The notes beneath the pieces are model-generated. The model made no database searches. It was not told the origin of the DNA and saw only the letters and a program-made list of their open reading frames with translations. A stretch of 64,000 nt of DNA from JAFGGG01 sp964638895 (GTDB lineage Bacteria > Spirochaetota > Spirochaetia > SZUA-6 > RPPD01), in contig CAZWYY010000013.1 of the NCBI GenBank assembly GCA_964638895.1, forward strand, positions 1-64,000, read 5' to 3'. Position 1 is the first letter of the stretch, and the number at the start of each line of letters is the position of its first letter. Below, piece after piece: positions 16,633-25,828 of the stretch. The position numbers were made by a program, and so were the translations under genes.

Positions 16633-17811
16633 ATGAAGTACAGTATTGTAATTCCCACCCATAACAATAAAATCCTCTTGAAAAATACGCTGGAAGCCTT
16701 AAACCGCCAAAATGGATTCGGGAAAGACGATTACGAGGTGATCGTGGTCGACGATGGTTCACAGGACGGTACGTGGCGCTTTATCCGTGGGGTAGGGAGA
16801 AACTACGAATTAAAATACCACTACCTTGAAAGGTGCAAGGACTCTTGTCGCGCCAGAACCAGGAATTACGGGTGGCGGAACGCCGGCGGTGATATTGTGG
16901 CGTTTATCGATTCCGATATCCTGGTGGCGGATGACTATCTCTTACAGCTTGAACGTTGCTTTTCAATAAGCGAGGATATCTTGTTAATAGGCAACCGCCT
17001 CATGCTCAACAAGCCCGTCTCCCCGGGGAGTATTGCCGGCGGAAGGGTGTTCAGGGATTTTGGTTTTGACGGAAATGATTTCAGTATCCTGGAATTCCGT
17101 TATTTTCTGTACGAGGTAGCGTCTTATAACGCCAATGCCATCATGTGTCCCTGGATGCAGATTTACAGCTGCAATATGGCCGTTTCGCGGAACTGGCTGC
17201 ACAAGGTCGGGGGTTTTGATGAGCGCTTCAAGTTTTGGGGCATGGAGGACCTTGAAATCGGTTTTGCCCTTTACGACGCCGGGATCCAGATCGTTATCAA
17301 TCCCAAGTTGGAGGTTCTGCATCAATACCACGGCAGGCGCAATGATCTGGTGGTGGAGCAGAGAAAAATCGCCGGGTATGAAAAAAATATCGATTATTTC
17401 CTGGACAAACATCCCCACGCGCTCCGCATGGGTAGAAAATTCGCCTACAAATTATTCAAGGGGGAAATATCCTCTGATAAAATGCTTATCGACAACAAAT
17501 GGGAAAAGACCGTGCTGGATTTCAGGGACAGTACCAGGCTGAATGAGATCAAGGACGTGATTTTAAAATTAAGCGCCAAAGAAAAAATAAAGCCTATTGT
17601 CAATGATTATGTTGAGGATACAGACCTGGATATCTGGATCAACCTGCTGGGCGTCACACCCAGCGTAGTGAAGTATTTTCCCATGTCGAAAAGGCTCCCT
17701 GCGGGCAAGATGCTGAGTTTTTTGAAAGAGGAGAAAGCACGACAGCTCGGCACCCCGCCGACCGGATCCTGCCGCGAATTTAATACCGATGGAATAAGAA
17801 ATGCAAATTAG
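16633..17811 (+). CDS. Family 2 glycosyltransferase, twin B
   Basis: A 392-residue GT-A glycosyltransferase closely paralogous to the gene at 12973: VIPTHNNKILLKNTLEALNRQ, VVDDGSQDGTW, FIDSDIL (DXD), GGFDERFKFWGMEDLEIGFALY, and the shared tail DYVEDTDLDIWI...KYFPMSKR. The last 30 residues are an extension not found in the twin. It likely adds a second sugar, or the same sugar at another position. It starts immediately after the ATPase stop and overlaps the next gene by 11 bases. The pair plus the exporter form a glycosylation and export module. Confidence 0.92.
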   Translation: MKYSIVIPTHNNKILLKNTLEALNRQNGFGKDDYEVIVVDDGSQDGTWRFIRGVGRNYELKYHYLERCKDSCRARTRNYGWRNAGGDIVAFIDSDILVADDYLLQLERCFSISEDILLIGNRLMLNKPVSPGSIAGGRVFRDFGFDGNDFSILEFRYFLYEVASYNANAIMCPWMQIYSCNMAVSRNWLHKVGGFDERFKFWGMEDLEIGFALYDAGIQIVINPKLEVLHQYHGRRNDLVVEQRKIAGYEKNIDYFLDKHPHALRMGRKFAYKLFKGEISSDKMLIDNKWEKTVLDFRDSTRLNEIKDVILKLSAKEKIKPIVNDYVEDTDLDIWINLLGVTPSVVKYFPMSKRLPAGKMLSFLKEEKARQLGTPPTGSCREFNTDGIRNAN

Positions 17812-18781
17812 TATCCAACTTGAGAGGGTTGCCTGCAATATGAAATGTAGGGCATGTTATAATCATGACGGAAACCTCAGGCAAACTTCTCACGGCGCCG
17901 AAACCCGAAAATTGTTTTATAAAATAGAATTTATCAGACAGTCCATGGAGATATTTAAGGATTTATCCGTGGAAATTTTCGGCGGGGAGCCTTTTGTCTC
18001 TAAGGAAGAGCTTTATTTTTTGCTGGAGTATCTGTTTAAAAAAAACATACCGGTTTTTATCGTTACCAATGGAATTTTGCTTAATGAAAAGACCGTAAAA
18101 CGTATTGCCAAATACGGGAATCTGCTGCTTTTGGTGTCTTTTCACAGCTACAGGGAAAGAGGGTACAATTTGTACACCAATTCAAAAGGTAATTACCCCA
18201 TCCTTGCTAAAAATTTGAAGTTATTGGTGAAGTATAATATCGATTTTAAACTCACCACCGCATTAATGCGTTTGAATGAAAATTATATCGTGGATCAAAT
18301 CAGCTTTTTTAAAGAGAGTTTCAACCGGCCGGTCTACTTGTCATTTATTAATCCCACCTTCAACAATACCGACTGGCTTAAACTGCAGATAATGGCGCCC
18401 GCGCAGATACAGGAAACACTGTTGAGTATCCGCAAAAACCATCCGGATGTGTTGAGTGATATTGATATGGAGTATGTCTTCGATTATTACGACGGGAGAT
18501 GCAAGGGACAACCATGTGATTTTATGAGTAAAAACCTGATTTTAAATAATAACGGGGTTTTAAACCTGTGTTTTATCGGTGATACACTGCCCTTTGATTT
18601 TTTTGAACTTCCGGACTTAAGCTCGTATATGGAATACATATATCCAAAAAACCGGGAATTACAAACATCAAATTTTTGTAAAAACAACAGCTGCCAGATA
18701 TTGCAGGTAACCTGCAGGGAAAAGTTTGTACCCCGATATAGTACCGCAGGTGAAAAGGAAACAAATTTATGCAAGCATTGA
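17801..18781 (+). CDS. Radical SAM protein, AT-rich
   Basis: A 326-residue radical SAM protein with its core motif very near the N-terminus: CNMKCRAC (C12, C16, C19), followed by FGGEPF near residue 60. The C-terminus has a cysteine-rich zone (GRCKGQPCDF, NLCFIGD, FCKNNSCQIL, VTCREKF, NLCKH), suggesting at least one auxiliary cluster. The gene is visibly richer in A and T than its neighbours: the line at 18001-18060 has 17 G or C in 60 bases. It overlaps the genes on both sides by 11 and 13 bases, so it is part of the operon despite its different composition. Substrate unknown. Confidence 0.88.
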   Translation: MQISIQLERVACNMKCRACYNHDGNLRQTSHGAETRKLFYKIEFIRQSMEIFKDLSVEIFGGEPFVSKEELYFLLEYLFKKNIPVFIVTNGILLNEKTVKRIAKYGNLLLLVSFHSYRERGYNLYTNSKGNYPILAKNLKLLVKYNIDFKLTTALMRLNENYIVDQISFFKESFNRPVYLSFINPTFNNTDWLKLQIMAPAQIQETLLSIRKNHPDVLSDIDMEYVFDYYDGRCKGQPCDFMSKNLILNNNGVLNLCFIGDTLPFDFFELPDLSSYMEYIYPKNRELQTSNFCKNNSCQILQVTCREKFVPRYSTAGEKETNLCKH

Positions 18782-20202
18782 AACATAAAAAACAGAAGAC
18801 CAGGCTGTTGCTGCTTCGCCCTTTTTATGGGATCACGGTTCACGGTGACATGCACGGCGACCTGGGGATCTCCGATCACCATCCGCATATTTACCCGGAT
18901 CTGTCCTTTATTTACGCGGCAACCATCGCCAAACACTCCCGGGTTACAGACCTGCACGTTATCGACGCCAATTCCGGTGAGTTTATGCCGGCGGCCGTAT
19001 GGACGCAGATGGAGGATTATTATGATATCATTATAATAAAAACCGCGGCGCCTACCGTGCGGTATGACCTGATGCTCGCAAAAGAGATTTTGAAGCGTTA
19101 TCCCTTTTCCAGGGTCATACTGGCGGGGCAGGCGGCGAATCTCGTCCGAGGCTGGATAGAACGTAATCTGCCGGGCATATATGACATAGCGCGCGTTCCT
19201 TTGGAGTATTACGTACATAACATGATTTACGGTAGCCAAGAAATCTGTATGAATGATCTGCCCAGTCCTGATTATTCCCTGTTTCCCTATGAGAAACTCA
19301 GGGATATGGACGGGAATTTACGCGGCTCGCTGTATACAAGCCGCGGCTGCGCGGTAGGCTGTTCGTACTGCCCGTATTCGCATTTTTACGGGCGTAACAT
19401 GGAGTTCCGCTCCCCTGAACTGGTGATAAATGATATCAAACATCTTCTGGCTTTGGGTTTCAAGAAAATTCTTTTTCGCGACCAGTATTTTTCAATCAAT
19501 CCGAGAAGAACCGAAGAGATCTGCCGGATGATTCTAAAACAGGGACTCAGGTTCAACTGGGAGTGCGAAACGCGGCTTGAGTCGCTTACGCCGAAGCTCA
19601 TTAACCTTATGACGACAGCCGGAATGGATATGGTGTGTTTCGGCGTGGAGACCGCCTCACCGCAAACCCTGGAAACATACAACAGGCCCCCGGTTGACGA
19701 GGAAAAACTGGTGAAACTGATCAATCACCTGCACACCAGGAAGGTAATGACCATAGCCTTTTACATGATTGGTTTTCCCAGGGACACATGGAGCATAATC
19801 CGTCAGACCTATGAGCTTGCCGTGCGCCTGGCCAGCAACAGCGCAAAATTTTCAATCTTCTCACCCTGTACCCCCCTTGTATATCCCCACCTGGAGCTGA
19901 CCCCCGCGGAATTCACGCCCCTTGAGAATACCATGACCACCAATCCCTGTAAAAACCTGAGCAGAAAGGAGCTTGAGTTTCTGGTGGACCATTTGAACAA
20001 TCTTTACCACACGGACATTGTGCGAAAAGAATCACGCAAAAAAAACTACATTGAGGTTATCTATAGGTTTCACGTTATGCACCAGATGAGATATCACAGC
20101 CTGGTAAAATACCTTAAAAAAAAGCTTGCGGAAGATAAAATCTTCAATATTGCCGTAAAAAAAGTCCAAAGGAGAAGAGCAAATGCATACAAGAGGATTT
20201 GA
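18769..20202 (+). CDS. Class B-like radical SAM protein with N-terminal B12-binding-type domain
   Basis: A 477-residue protein. Residues 10-160 have the alternating alpha/beta pattern of a cobalamin-binding Rossmann-like domain, but I do not see the DxHxxG histidine motif, so cobalamin may bind base-off or not at all. The radical SAM motif is SRGCAVGCSYC (C194, C198, C201), with later FGVETASPQTL typical of the B12-radical SAM group. Family members carry out methylations at unactivated carbons, ring contractions or cyclisations. It overlaps both neighbours, with AGGAG for the next gene inside its end. Substrate unknown. Confidence 0.88.
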   Translation: MQALKHKKQKTRLLLLRPFYGITVHGDMHGDLGISDHHPHIYPDLSFIYAATIAKHSRVTDLHVIDANSGEFMPAAVWTQMEDYYDIIIIKTAAPTVRYDLMLAKEILKRYPFSRVILAGQAANLVRGWIERNLPGIYDIARVPLEYYVHNMIYGSQEICMNDLPSPDYSLFPYEKLRDMDGNLRGSLYTSRGCAVGCSYCPYSHFYGRNMEFRSPELVINDIKHLLALGFKKILFRDQYFSINPRRTEEICRMILKQGLRFNWECETRLESLTPKLINLMTTAGMDMVCFGVETASPQTLETYNRPPVDEEKLVKLINHLHTRKVMTIAFYMIGFPRDTWSIIRQTYELAVRLASNSAKFSIFSPCTPLVYPHLELTPAEFTPLENTMTTNPCKNLSRKELEFLVDHLNNLYHTDIVRKESRKKNYIEVIYRFHVMHQMRYHSLVKYLKKKLAEDKIFNIAVKKVQRRRANAYKRI

Positions 20203-21352
20203 AAGCAACAAGGGAACCATTAAAGGCCCCAAGAAGATGCAGGGCAGGTACTGCCTGCAGCCGTTTACCAATATTGATATTCACTCCAACCATGGGGTCC
20301 GCTGCTGCAGTGAGTCCTGGATGCCGTCGTGGATCGGGGATTTTTCCACGCATAACCTGAAGCAAATTTGGAACGCGCCCGCCATCCAGGCCATACGGCA
20401 GAGTATTTTGGACGGAAGTTATTCATTTTGTGATTGGCATCAATGTCCTTTTTATTGCAATGACTCCTATTACCTGTACTCGCGGGAGGAGTTGGAGAAT
20501 CCGCAGGGCCTTGGAGGGGTGGACGCATACAGACTTGCGAAATACGCGCCATGGATCAGGTATATTCTGCAGGAAAAAACCGAACTCGACATCCTGCCCG
20601 CCAATTACAACCTGGCCTATGATGAAACCTGTAACCTGGCCTGCCCCAGCTGCCGCAAAAAAAGGGTGGCTTTCAGGAAGGGGGCGGAGTATACCCTGCG
20701 CTTGGGGATTCATAACAAGCTGTTAAAGGAGGTTAAGGAGAACGGGTTTGAACATATCGGACGCTTTAACCTGACCGGCTCCGGTGAACCCTTTGTGTCT
20801 CGTATTTTCACTGATTTTCTCTATAACTTTGACGGCGGGAAGTATCCGCGCCTGGATATTAATATTCAATCCAACGGGGTTCTCTTTACTCCCGCGGCCT
20901 GGGCCAGGATGAAAAAAATCCACGTTAATATCAATGAGGTTATTATTTCATTGGACGCCTGCTGTGCCGAGACCTATAAAAAAATCCGGGTAAACGGCTC
21001 CTATAAAAAACTCCTGGTCAACATTGAATTCCTGGCCGCGCTGCGCGCACAGGGCAAGATCCGCCGTTTTATGCTGGCTTTTGTGGTACAGCAAAAGAAT
21101 TACCGTGAAATGCCCCGGGCCGTAAAAATGGCGAAATACTACGGCGCGGATCTTTTTATCTTTAATCTGTTAAACGACTGGAAATCGTGGAGTCCCCGGG
21201 ATTATGAGGCAAACGCTGTGTGGAAGAGTTTTCATCCGGAATTCGAGGAGTTTCTGGGGGTTTTAAGGGATCCCGTGTTCAATGACCCCATTGTTGACCT
21301 AGGTAACATGATCGAGTATCGCAATAGGGCCTATTCTTATGCCGGGGCTTAA
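20183..21352 (+). CDS. Radical SAM protein with N-terminal SPASM-like domain
   Basis: A 389-residue protein with the auxiliary cysteine array ahead of the core: C24, C41-C42, C83, C88 and C92 in residues 20-92, then the radical SAM motif CNLACPSC (C150, C154, C157) and LTGSGEP near residue 196. The order resembles the twitch-first proteins at 1194, 2564 and 6241, but the sequence is distinct. AGGAG lies about 8 bases before the ATG, inside the previous gene (20-base overlap). It precedes a GH26-like glycosidase gene. Substrate unknown; the N-terminal array could hold one auxiliary [4Fe-4S] cluster. Confidence 0.88.
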   Translation: MHTRGFESNKGTIKGPKKMQGRYCLQPFTNIDIHSNHGVRCCSESWMPSWIGDFSTHNLKQIWNAPAIQAIRQSILDGSYSFCDWHQCPFYCNDSYYLYSREELENPQGLGGVDAYRLAKYAPWIRYILQEKTELDILPANYNLAYDETCNLACPSCRKKRVAFRKGAEYTLRLGIHNKLLKEVKENGFEHIGRFNLTGSGEPFVSRIFTDFLYNFDGGKYPRLDINIQSNGVLFTPAAWARMKKIHVNINEVIISLDACCAETYKKIRVNGSYKKLLVNIEFLAALRAQGKIRRFMLAFVVQQKNYREMPRAVKMAKYYGADLFIFNLLNDWKSWSPRDYEANAVWKSFHPEFEEFLGVLRDPVFNDPIVDLGNMIEYRNRAYSYAGA

Positions 21353-21378
21353 AAAAACAGCACCAGGGGGGTGATACA

Positions 21379-22770
21379 ATGAATATATTTCCAAGCACGT
21401 TTCATCGAAAAAAGCCCATGCTCATAATGTCCAATGGAAGCGAGCGCGGGGAGTTTGTGCCGATCGGGCGTATTTTTTCATGCACGCAGAGAATACATGA
21501 CGGTATCCAGGCCTTAAAGGCTTATTATCCGTACGAGGCCAACTGGTCACCGCATCATAAAATATCCGAGGTAAGCCGCCGGGAAGAGGTGGATTTTGCC
21601 TGGGGCTATGAGTATGAGGATTACCATCCCTTCAACCTGAATGCACGGGGGGGTGACTGCCGGGGGCAGTTCGAGGATATTAAGCGTTACGGGTCGGATC
21701 TGCACCTGACATTGGCCATGGACCTTTCGCTGGGCGACAGGGATATAGAAGAGGTGATACGATCTTTAGGGCCGTACGGGCGCATATTCTTAAGGATTAA
21801 CCATGAATGTAACGGCAACTGGTTCCGCTTTAATAAATACCACAGTTACAAAGAGGTAAACGATTTTTTTGTCCGCTGCCACCGGATTGTGAAGGCCAAT
21901 TCATCACAGATATTTACGGTCTTCAGTTTAAGCGGGGATTTTTTTGCCCGGGAAAAGGTGGTCAGCGACTTCTTTTTACGGATCGCACCGGATGAGATGA
22001 GAGAAGCGCTTGAGCTGGCCGATTATTGGTCCCTGGACAGGTATTCTTCTCTGCACTACGGCTGGCCCTTTGAGCAGACCATAAACCCAGAAAGCACGAA
22101 TTCGTATTTCAAGGGCACGGCGGATGACTGGTGGCATTTAATTGAAGAGTGCTACCTCAGCATGATCTGGCATAACGGTTTGAAAATGAAACCGCTGTTC
22201 ATTAATGAGTTTAATGCGGATTCCAACGTTGACGGCCTTCAGGTTCAGGCGGAAATCGTGGGCAGCGTTTATGATAGGCTGTCAAGGGGAGATTTCGCCT
22301 GGCTTGCCGGAATCGCCTTTTATCAGTACCGCGACCTGGGAGGACTGGGCCTGGAGAAGGGAAACACGGATAAGTTCTCCGAGAACCCCGTACTGGAAGT
22401 GTATCGCCGGGCCGTGAACACCATACGCTACCATACAAAAATCGAAGACTGGCAGGAATGGCCGCGGGGCGAGTACTATTTCTCCTGGTACAACTCCGAT
22501 TCCATCCGTGGATTATGCGTTCGCGGCGCCGGGGAACAAAAACAGTTTACCAACATCCTTCCGGTTCCGGTATACCTTGTGCTTGAAGAACAGCAGTGGG
22601 TGCGGCTTGAATCCGGGCAGGCATGCGGTATAAACGGACAGGAGCAGTTTTTTATGCTTGTGCCTCCCTATGTGGATGCGGCTGATAGAATTCAATATTC
22701 ATTTGAGGTGCGGGACATTAAACAGGCTTTGGGCCGGATGATGGCGGTGAAAAGTGAAATCTGCAATTAA
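21379..22770 (+). CDS. GH26-like TIM-barrel glycosidase or glycosidase homologue
   Basis: A 463-residue protein without a signal peptide. Two acidic motifs fit a clan A (beta/alpha)8 glycosidase: RINHECNGNWFRF with Glu143 as likely acid/base, and LFINEFNADS with Glu277 as likely nucleophile; the spacing and the HE-x-NG-x-W form resemble family GH26. The C-terminal 90 residues look like a small beta domain. Most GH26 enzymes are secreted mannanases, so a cytosolic one inside a biosynthetic cluster is unusual; it might trim or transfer sugar on an intermediate, or be a binding protein. GGGGGG lies about 10 bases before the ATG. It overlaps the next gene by 17 bases. Confidence 0.72.
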   Translation: MNIFPSTFHRKKPMLIMSNGSERGEFVPIGRIFSCTQRIHDGIQALKAYYPYEANWSPHHKISEVSRREEVDFAWGYEYEDYHPFNLNARGGDCRGQFEDIKRYGSDLHLTLAMDLSLGDRDIEEVIRSLGPYGRIFLRINHECNGNWFRFNKYHSYKEVNDFFVRCHRIVKANSSQIFTVFSLSGDFFAREKVVSDFFLRIAPDEMREALELADYWSLDRYSSLHYGWPFEQTINPESTNSYFKGTADDWWHLIEECYLSMIWHNGLKMKPLFINEFNADSNVDGLQVQAEIVGSVYDRLSRGDFAWLAGIAFYQYRDLGGLGLEKGNTDKFSENPVLEVYRRAVNTIRYHTKIEDWQEWPRGEYYFSWYNSDSIRGLCVRGAGEQKQFTNILPVPVYLVLEEQQWVRLESGQACGINGQEQFFMLVPPYVDAADRIQYSFEVRDIKQALGRMMAVKSEICN

Positions 22771-23836
22771 TAATTATTTAGACGCGGAGCAAACCGAGGA
22801 AGAAATTAAGCGCGGGTTCGAGGAAAATATCTCCGCTTACCTGGACTGCCGCTATGCCGTCCCGGTTGTCAATGGCACGGTTGCGCTTGAGGTTGCCCTG
22901 CGCGGGCTGGGCCTCTCACGGGGAGACTGCGTTATTGTGCCTGATATCTCCTTCATCGCCACGGCCACGGCCGTGGCCAATTGCGGCCTGGTGCCGGTGT
23001 ATGCGGATGTAAGTCCCACATACTTCGGACTTACCCTGGAAACACTGCAAAACAGGAATTGTTCCGGGGTAAAAGCCGTGGTGCTGGTACATTTTTCCGG
23101 GTTTGTCAACAGGGAGCTGTTTGAGATAATCGAATACTGTTACAGTAACGGCCTGGCCCTGGTGGAAGACTGCGCCCAGGCGTTTGCCTGTACGGCCCAC
23201 GGTAGAAAGGTGGGCACCTTCGGCGACGCGGGCGCGTTCAGTTTTCAATCCTCCAAAAGTATAAGCGCCGGTGAAGGGGGGCTTGTCTGCACCGACAAGC
23301 GGCACCTGGCCGCGCAGTTCCAGGCCGTTTCCGACTGGGGGATGAGCCCCTTGTTTAAGCGCCGAAAACTTGCGCTTGCCAGCAGCAACTTCCGGCTCAG
23401 CGCCCTGCAGTGTTATGTTTTGGGCCGGAAACTCGAACATATCGACAGCACGGTAGCGGCAAGACGCGAACGCTGCGCCCGGTTGGAAGACGCCTGCCGC
23501 GAACTGGGCCTGGAACACTGTCTGCCTGCCCCCAGACCGGAATATTTTGACTGCCCCTTCTTTTTTCCGCTGAAAAGCGCGCGCAAACTTAACAGCATAG
23601 AGCCCCGGGAAGAGTCTCCCCTGCATAGATCCGCCATAGTAGTCGCCATTCTGGAACGCTTTTACCCGGATCTGCTGAAGCGGTATTATGAACTCAATCC
23701 TCCCGGGGTCATGTCGGAATTCGCCGGCAACAAGGTTATTACTGATATTGATTTTATCAACATCAGCCAAACATGGAATCTGCCCGCGGATCAGGTAGTG
23801 TCTGCGTACAAGGAGGCGGTGTTATGTCGGAAATAA
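22754..23836 (+). CDS. DegT/DnrJ/EryC1/StrS-family PLP aminotransferase
   Basis: A 360-residue pyridoxal phosphate enzyme. The family signatures are NGTVALEVALRGLGL near residue 40, PDISFIATATAV, VEDCAQAF, and the PLP lysine Lys168 in SFQSSKSISAGEGG. Members transaminate keto-sugars bound to nucleotides or keto groups in natural-product scaffolds. Translation likely starts at the GTG inside the previous gene. The Lys is present, so it should be active as an aminotransferase rather than a dehydratase. It overlaps the next radical SAM gene by 13 bases and carries that gene's AGGAGG. It could make an amino sugar for one of the glycosyltransferases (inference). Confidence 0.92.
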   Translation: MKSAINNYLDAEQTEEEIKRGFEENISAYLDCRYAVPVVNGTVALEVALRGLGLSRGDCVIVPDISFIATATAVANCGLVPVYADVSPTYFGLTLETLQNRNCSGVKAVVLVHFSGFVNRELFEIIEYCYSNGLALVEDCAQAFACTAHGRKVGTFGDAGAFSFQSSKSISAGEGGLVCTDKRHLAAQFQAVSDWGMSPLFKRRKLALASSNFRLSALQCYVLGRKLEHIDSTVAARRERCARLEDACRELGLEHCLPAPRPEYFDCPFFFPLKSARKLNSIEPREESPLHRSAIVVAILERFYPDLLKRYYELNPPGVMSEFAGNKVITDIDFINISQTWNLPADQVVSAYKEAVLCRK

Positions 23837-24846
23837 TGGCCCTGCGGCACCAGTTTGAAAAAACCGAAAATATTCTGCTTGTAGACTGGTGTGTCAGCAA
23901 TATCTGTAATTTCGCCTGCTCGTATTGCCCGGAACATACCCACGCGGGTACGCATCCGTTTATGCCAATTAAAAATATCCTACTGTTTTCGGACCGGATT
24001 GTGGATCACTACGTAAAGAAACTGCATAAAGAGGTCTATTTTCTTTACACGGGTGGCGAGGTGACCTTGTATAAGGATTTTATTCCCCTGATCCGCACTC
24101 AAAAAGAGAACGGCCACCGTGTGAGTATCAGTACCAATGGATCGCGCAGGTTGTCCTTCTGGCAGGAGGTTAAAAAATACCTGTTCCAGGTAAGCATGAG
24201 CTACCACGATGAGTATACGGACCTGGATCATTTCATCAATGTAATAAACCTGATAAAGTCGGACACCTATACCCATGTTAATATCATGGTCCAGCCCGAC
24301 CGCTTCCAGCAGTGTCTGGACGCGGCCTACCGGGTGCTGCATGAAACCGATGATATCACCATCGATCTCCAGATTGTGTTGAGGGATTTCATCGAGCCTT
24401 ACCCATATACAAATCAGCAGCGCAGGCTCATCATCGCGGTGGGTAAGGAAATCAACGGCAAACTGAAACTAAAACGCAAGCGGGACAGTTACCGCGGGCT
24501 GATGAAACTTGTGTTTCGTGACGGCTCACACGAGTTGGTAAAACCCGGTGATCTTCTAACAAGAAATTTGCACGCCTGGCGGGGCTGGAGCTGTTACATT
24601 GGTCTTGAGATCCTGGTGGTTGATCTGAACGGTGATATCTACAGGAGCTGGTGCGGCGACGCCGGTAAAATCGGGAATATTAATGATGAACAGATACACT
24701 TTCCCACAAAACCGCATATCTGCGGCAGGGCCTATTGCAGCGGGGGGATCACCGACACCATGGTCACAAAAATCAAGGAGGCATGTAATGAGCAGCCGGA
24801 CGACAGCCGGAGTGTTCTCGCCGTTTACAATCAGGGACGGGTTTGA
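23824..24846 (+). CDS. Radical SAM protein with CX19C...CX4C auxiliary site, second intact copy
   Basis: A 340-residue radical SAM enzyme related to the genes at 3841 and 4854. The core motif is CNFACSYC (C28, C32, C35), then YTGGEVTLYKDF. The auxiliary site follows the same pattern: CYIGLEILVVDLNGDIYRSWC (CX19C) and CGRAYC (CX4C). The ATG is set by AGGAGG at 23811-23816, seven bases upstream; an earlier in-frame ATG at 23773 would only add residues inside the preceding aminotransferase gene. It overlaps the next gene by 59 bases, the deepest overlap in the cluster. Substrate unknown. Confidence 0.9.
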   Translation: MSEIMALRHQFEKTENILLVDWCVSNICNFACSYCPEHTHAGTHPFMPIKNILLFSDRIVDHYVKKLHKEVYFLYTGGEVTLYKDFIPLIRTQKENGHRVSISTNGSRRLSFWQEVKKYLFQVSMSYHDEYTDLDHFINVINLIKSDTYTHVNIMVQPDRFQQCLDAAYRVLHETDDITIDLQIVLRDFIEPYPYTNQQRRLIIAVGKEINGKLKLKRKRDSYRGLMKLVFRDGSHELVKPGDLLTRNLHAWRGWSCYIGLEILVVDLNGDIYRSWCGDAGKIGNINDEQIHFPTKPHICGRAYCSGGITDTMVTKIKEACNEQPDDSRSVLAVYNQGRV

Positions 24847-25813
24847 GCTGTCCAACCGGATAGTGTTCGCCCCCGTATACATAAACAGGGCAAACGAGTC
24901 CGCTGAGTTCAGGAATTTCTACGCCGGGCGGGCCAAGGGCGGCGCCGGGCTGATAATCACGCCGGTTCAGACAATGGGGGGCTTTACCGATCTTTATACC
25001 CCGGCCTTCCGCAAGGCGGCACGCATGCTTCTGGATGAATGCAGGGCGCACGGAGCCCGGGTTATCCCGCAGGTATTTTCCGGTGTGGGAGCCTGGGTAA
25101 ACCGGATGAGTACGCGGGAGCTTTCCCGCCTGCCTGAGGCCTTCGCGCTCTGCGCACTTAAACTGCGTGAGGCCGGATACCCCGGCATGGAGATTCACGG
25201 TGCGCATCACAGCCTGTTCATGCACCTGCTGTGCCCCGGTATTAATCAGCGTACCGACCGTTATAACGGCGGTTTGGAGGCAAGAGCCGCCCTTCAGGTT
25301 GAAACCGTAAAAGCCGTTAAAGCCGGGGCGGGACGGAATTTCAGCCTTTTTTACCGCTTGAGCGCCACGGACTTCACTGCGGGAGGTTTTGATATTATCC
25401 ATGCCGTGGATGTTGCCCGGATGCTTGAGCGGGCCGGCGCGGACTGTCTTGATATTTCGGCGGGAGGGACCTCAATCAGCCCCACGGGTTCCGAATGCCC
25501 GGACCATACACAGCCGGAGTCTTGTTTCCGTTCATATTTCAGTAAAGTGAAACGGGCCGTAAAGATTCCCGTAATCGGCGCGGGCAGAATCAACTCACGC
25601 GCGGCCGCCGAAAAAATTCTGGTACAGGGAAGGGCCGACCTGATCGCCCTAGGCAGGACGCTGGTGGCTGATCCCTTCTGGCCGCTTAAAGTCAGACAGG
25701 GGAGGGAGACGGAGATTCTGCCCATGAACGAATGGTATAAATATATGCCCGGGTACCGCTCGGCGGAGCAACATGCCGCGACAGGCGATGGCGCCCTTGG
25801 AACTAAAGTATAA
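24788..25813 (+). CDS. Old Yellow Enzyme-like FMN oxidoreductase
   Basis: A 341-residue protein of the NADH:flavin oxidoreductase/Old Yellow Enzyme family: FSPFTIRDGFELSNRIVFAP at the start, EIHGAHHSLFMHLLCP...NQRTDRYNGGLEAR in the middle, and VIGAGRI...ALGRTLVADP near the end. His137 and His140 match the substrate-binding His pair, but the usual proton-donor Tyr of the HxxHxY motif is Ser142. The extra Fe-S and FAD domains of dienoyl-CoA reductases are absent. Family members reduce activated C=C bonds. AAGGAGG six bases before the ATG decides the start, well inside the previous gene. It could set an oxidation level on a radical SAM product (inference). Confidence 0.88.
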   Translation: MSSRTTAGVFSPFTIRDGFELSNRIVFAPVYINRANESAEFRNFYAGRAKGGAGLIITPVQTMGGFTDLYTPAFRKAARMLLDECRAHGARVIPQVFSGVGAWVNRMSTRELSRLPEAFALCALKLREAGYPGMEIHGAHHSLFMHLLCPGINQRTDRYNGGLEARAALQVETVKAVKAGAGRNFSLFYRLSATDFTAGGFDIIHAVDVARMLERAGADCLDISAGGTSISPTGSECPDHTQPESCFRSYFSKVKRAVKIPVIGAGRINSRAAAEKILVQGRADLIALGRTLVADPFWPLKVRQGRETEILPMNEWYKYMPGYRSAEQHAATGDGALGTKV

Positions 25814-25828
25814 AGGGAGGGTTTTCTG

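Noticed and set aside
22916..23770. A 284-codon open frame on the minus strand opposite the aminotransferase gene
   Set aside because: The plus strand encodes a well-conserved DegT enzyme with PLP lysine; the antisense frame has no homology or ribosome binding site and is a by-product of codon bias. The same applies to long antisense frames over lhr (37481-38443) and the 24773-25402 region.
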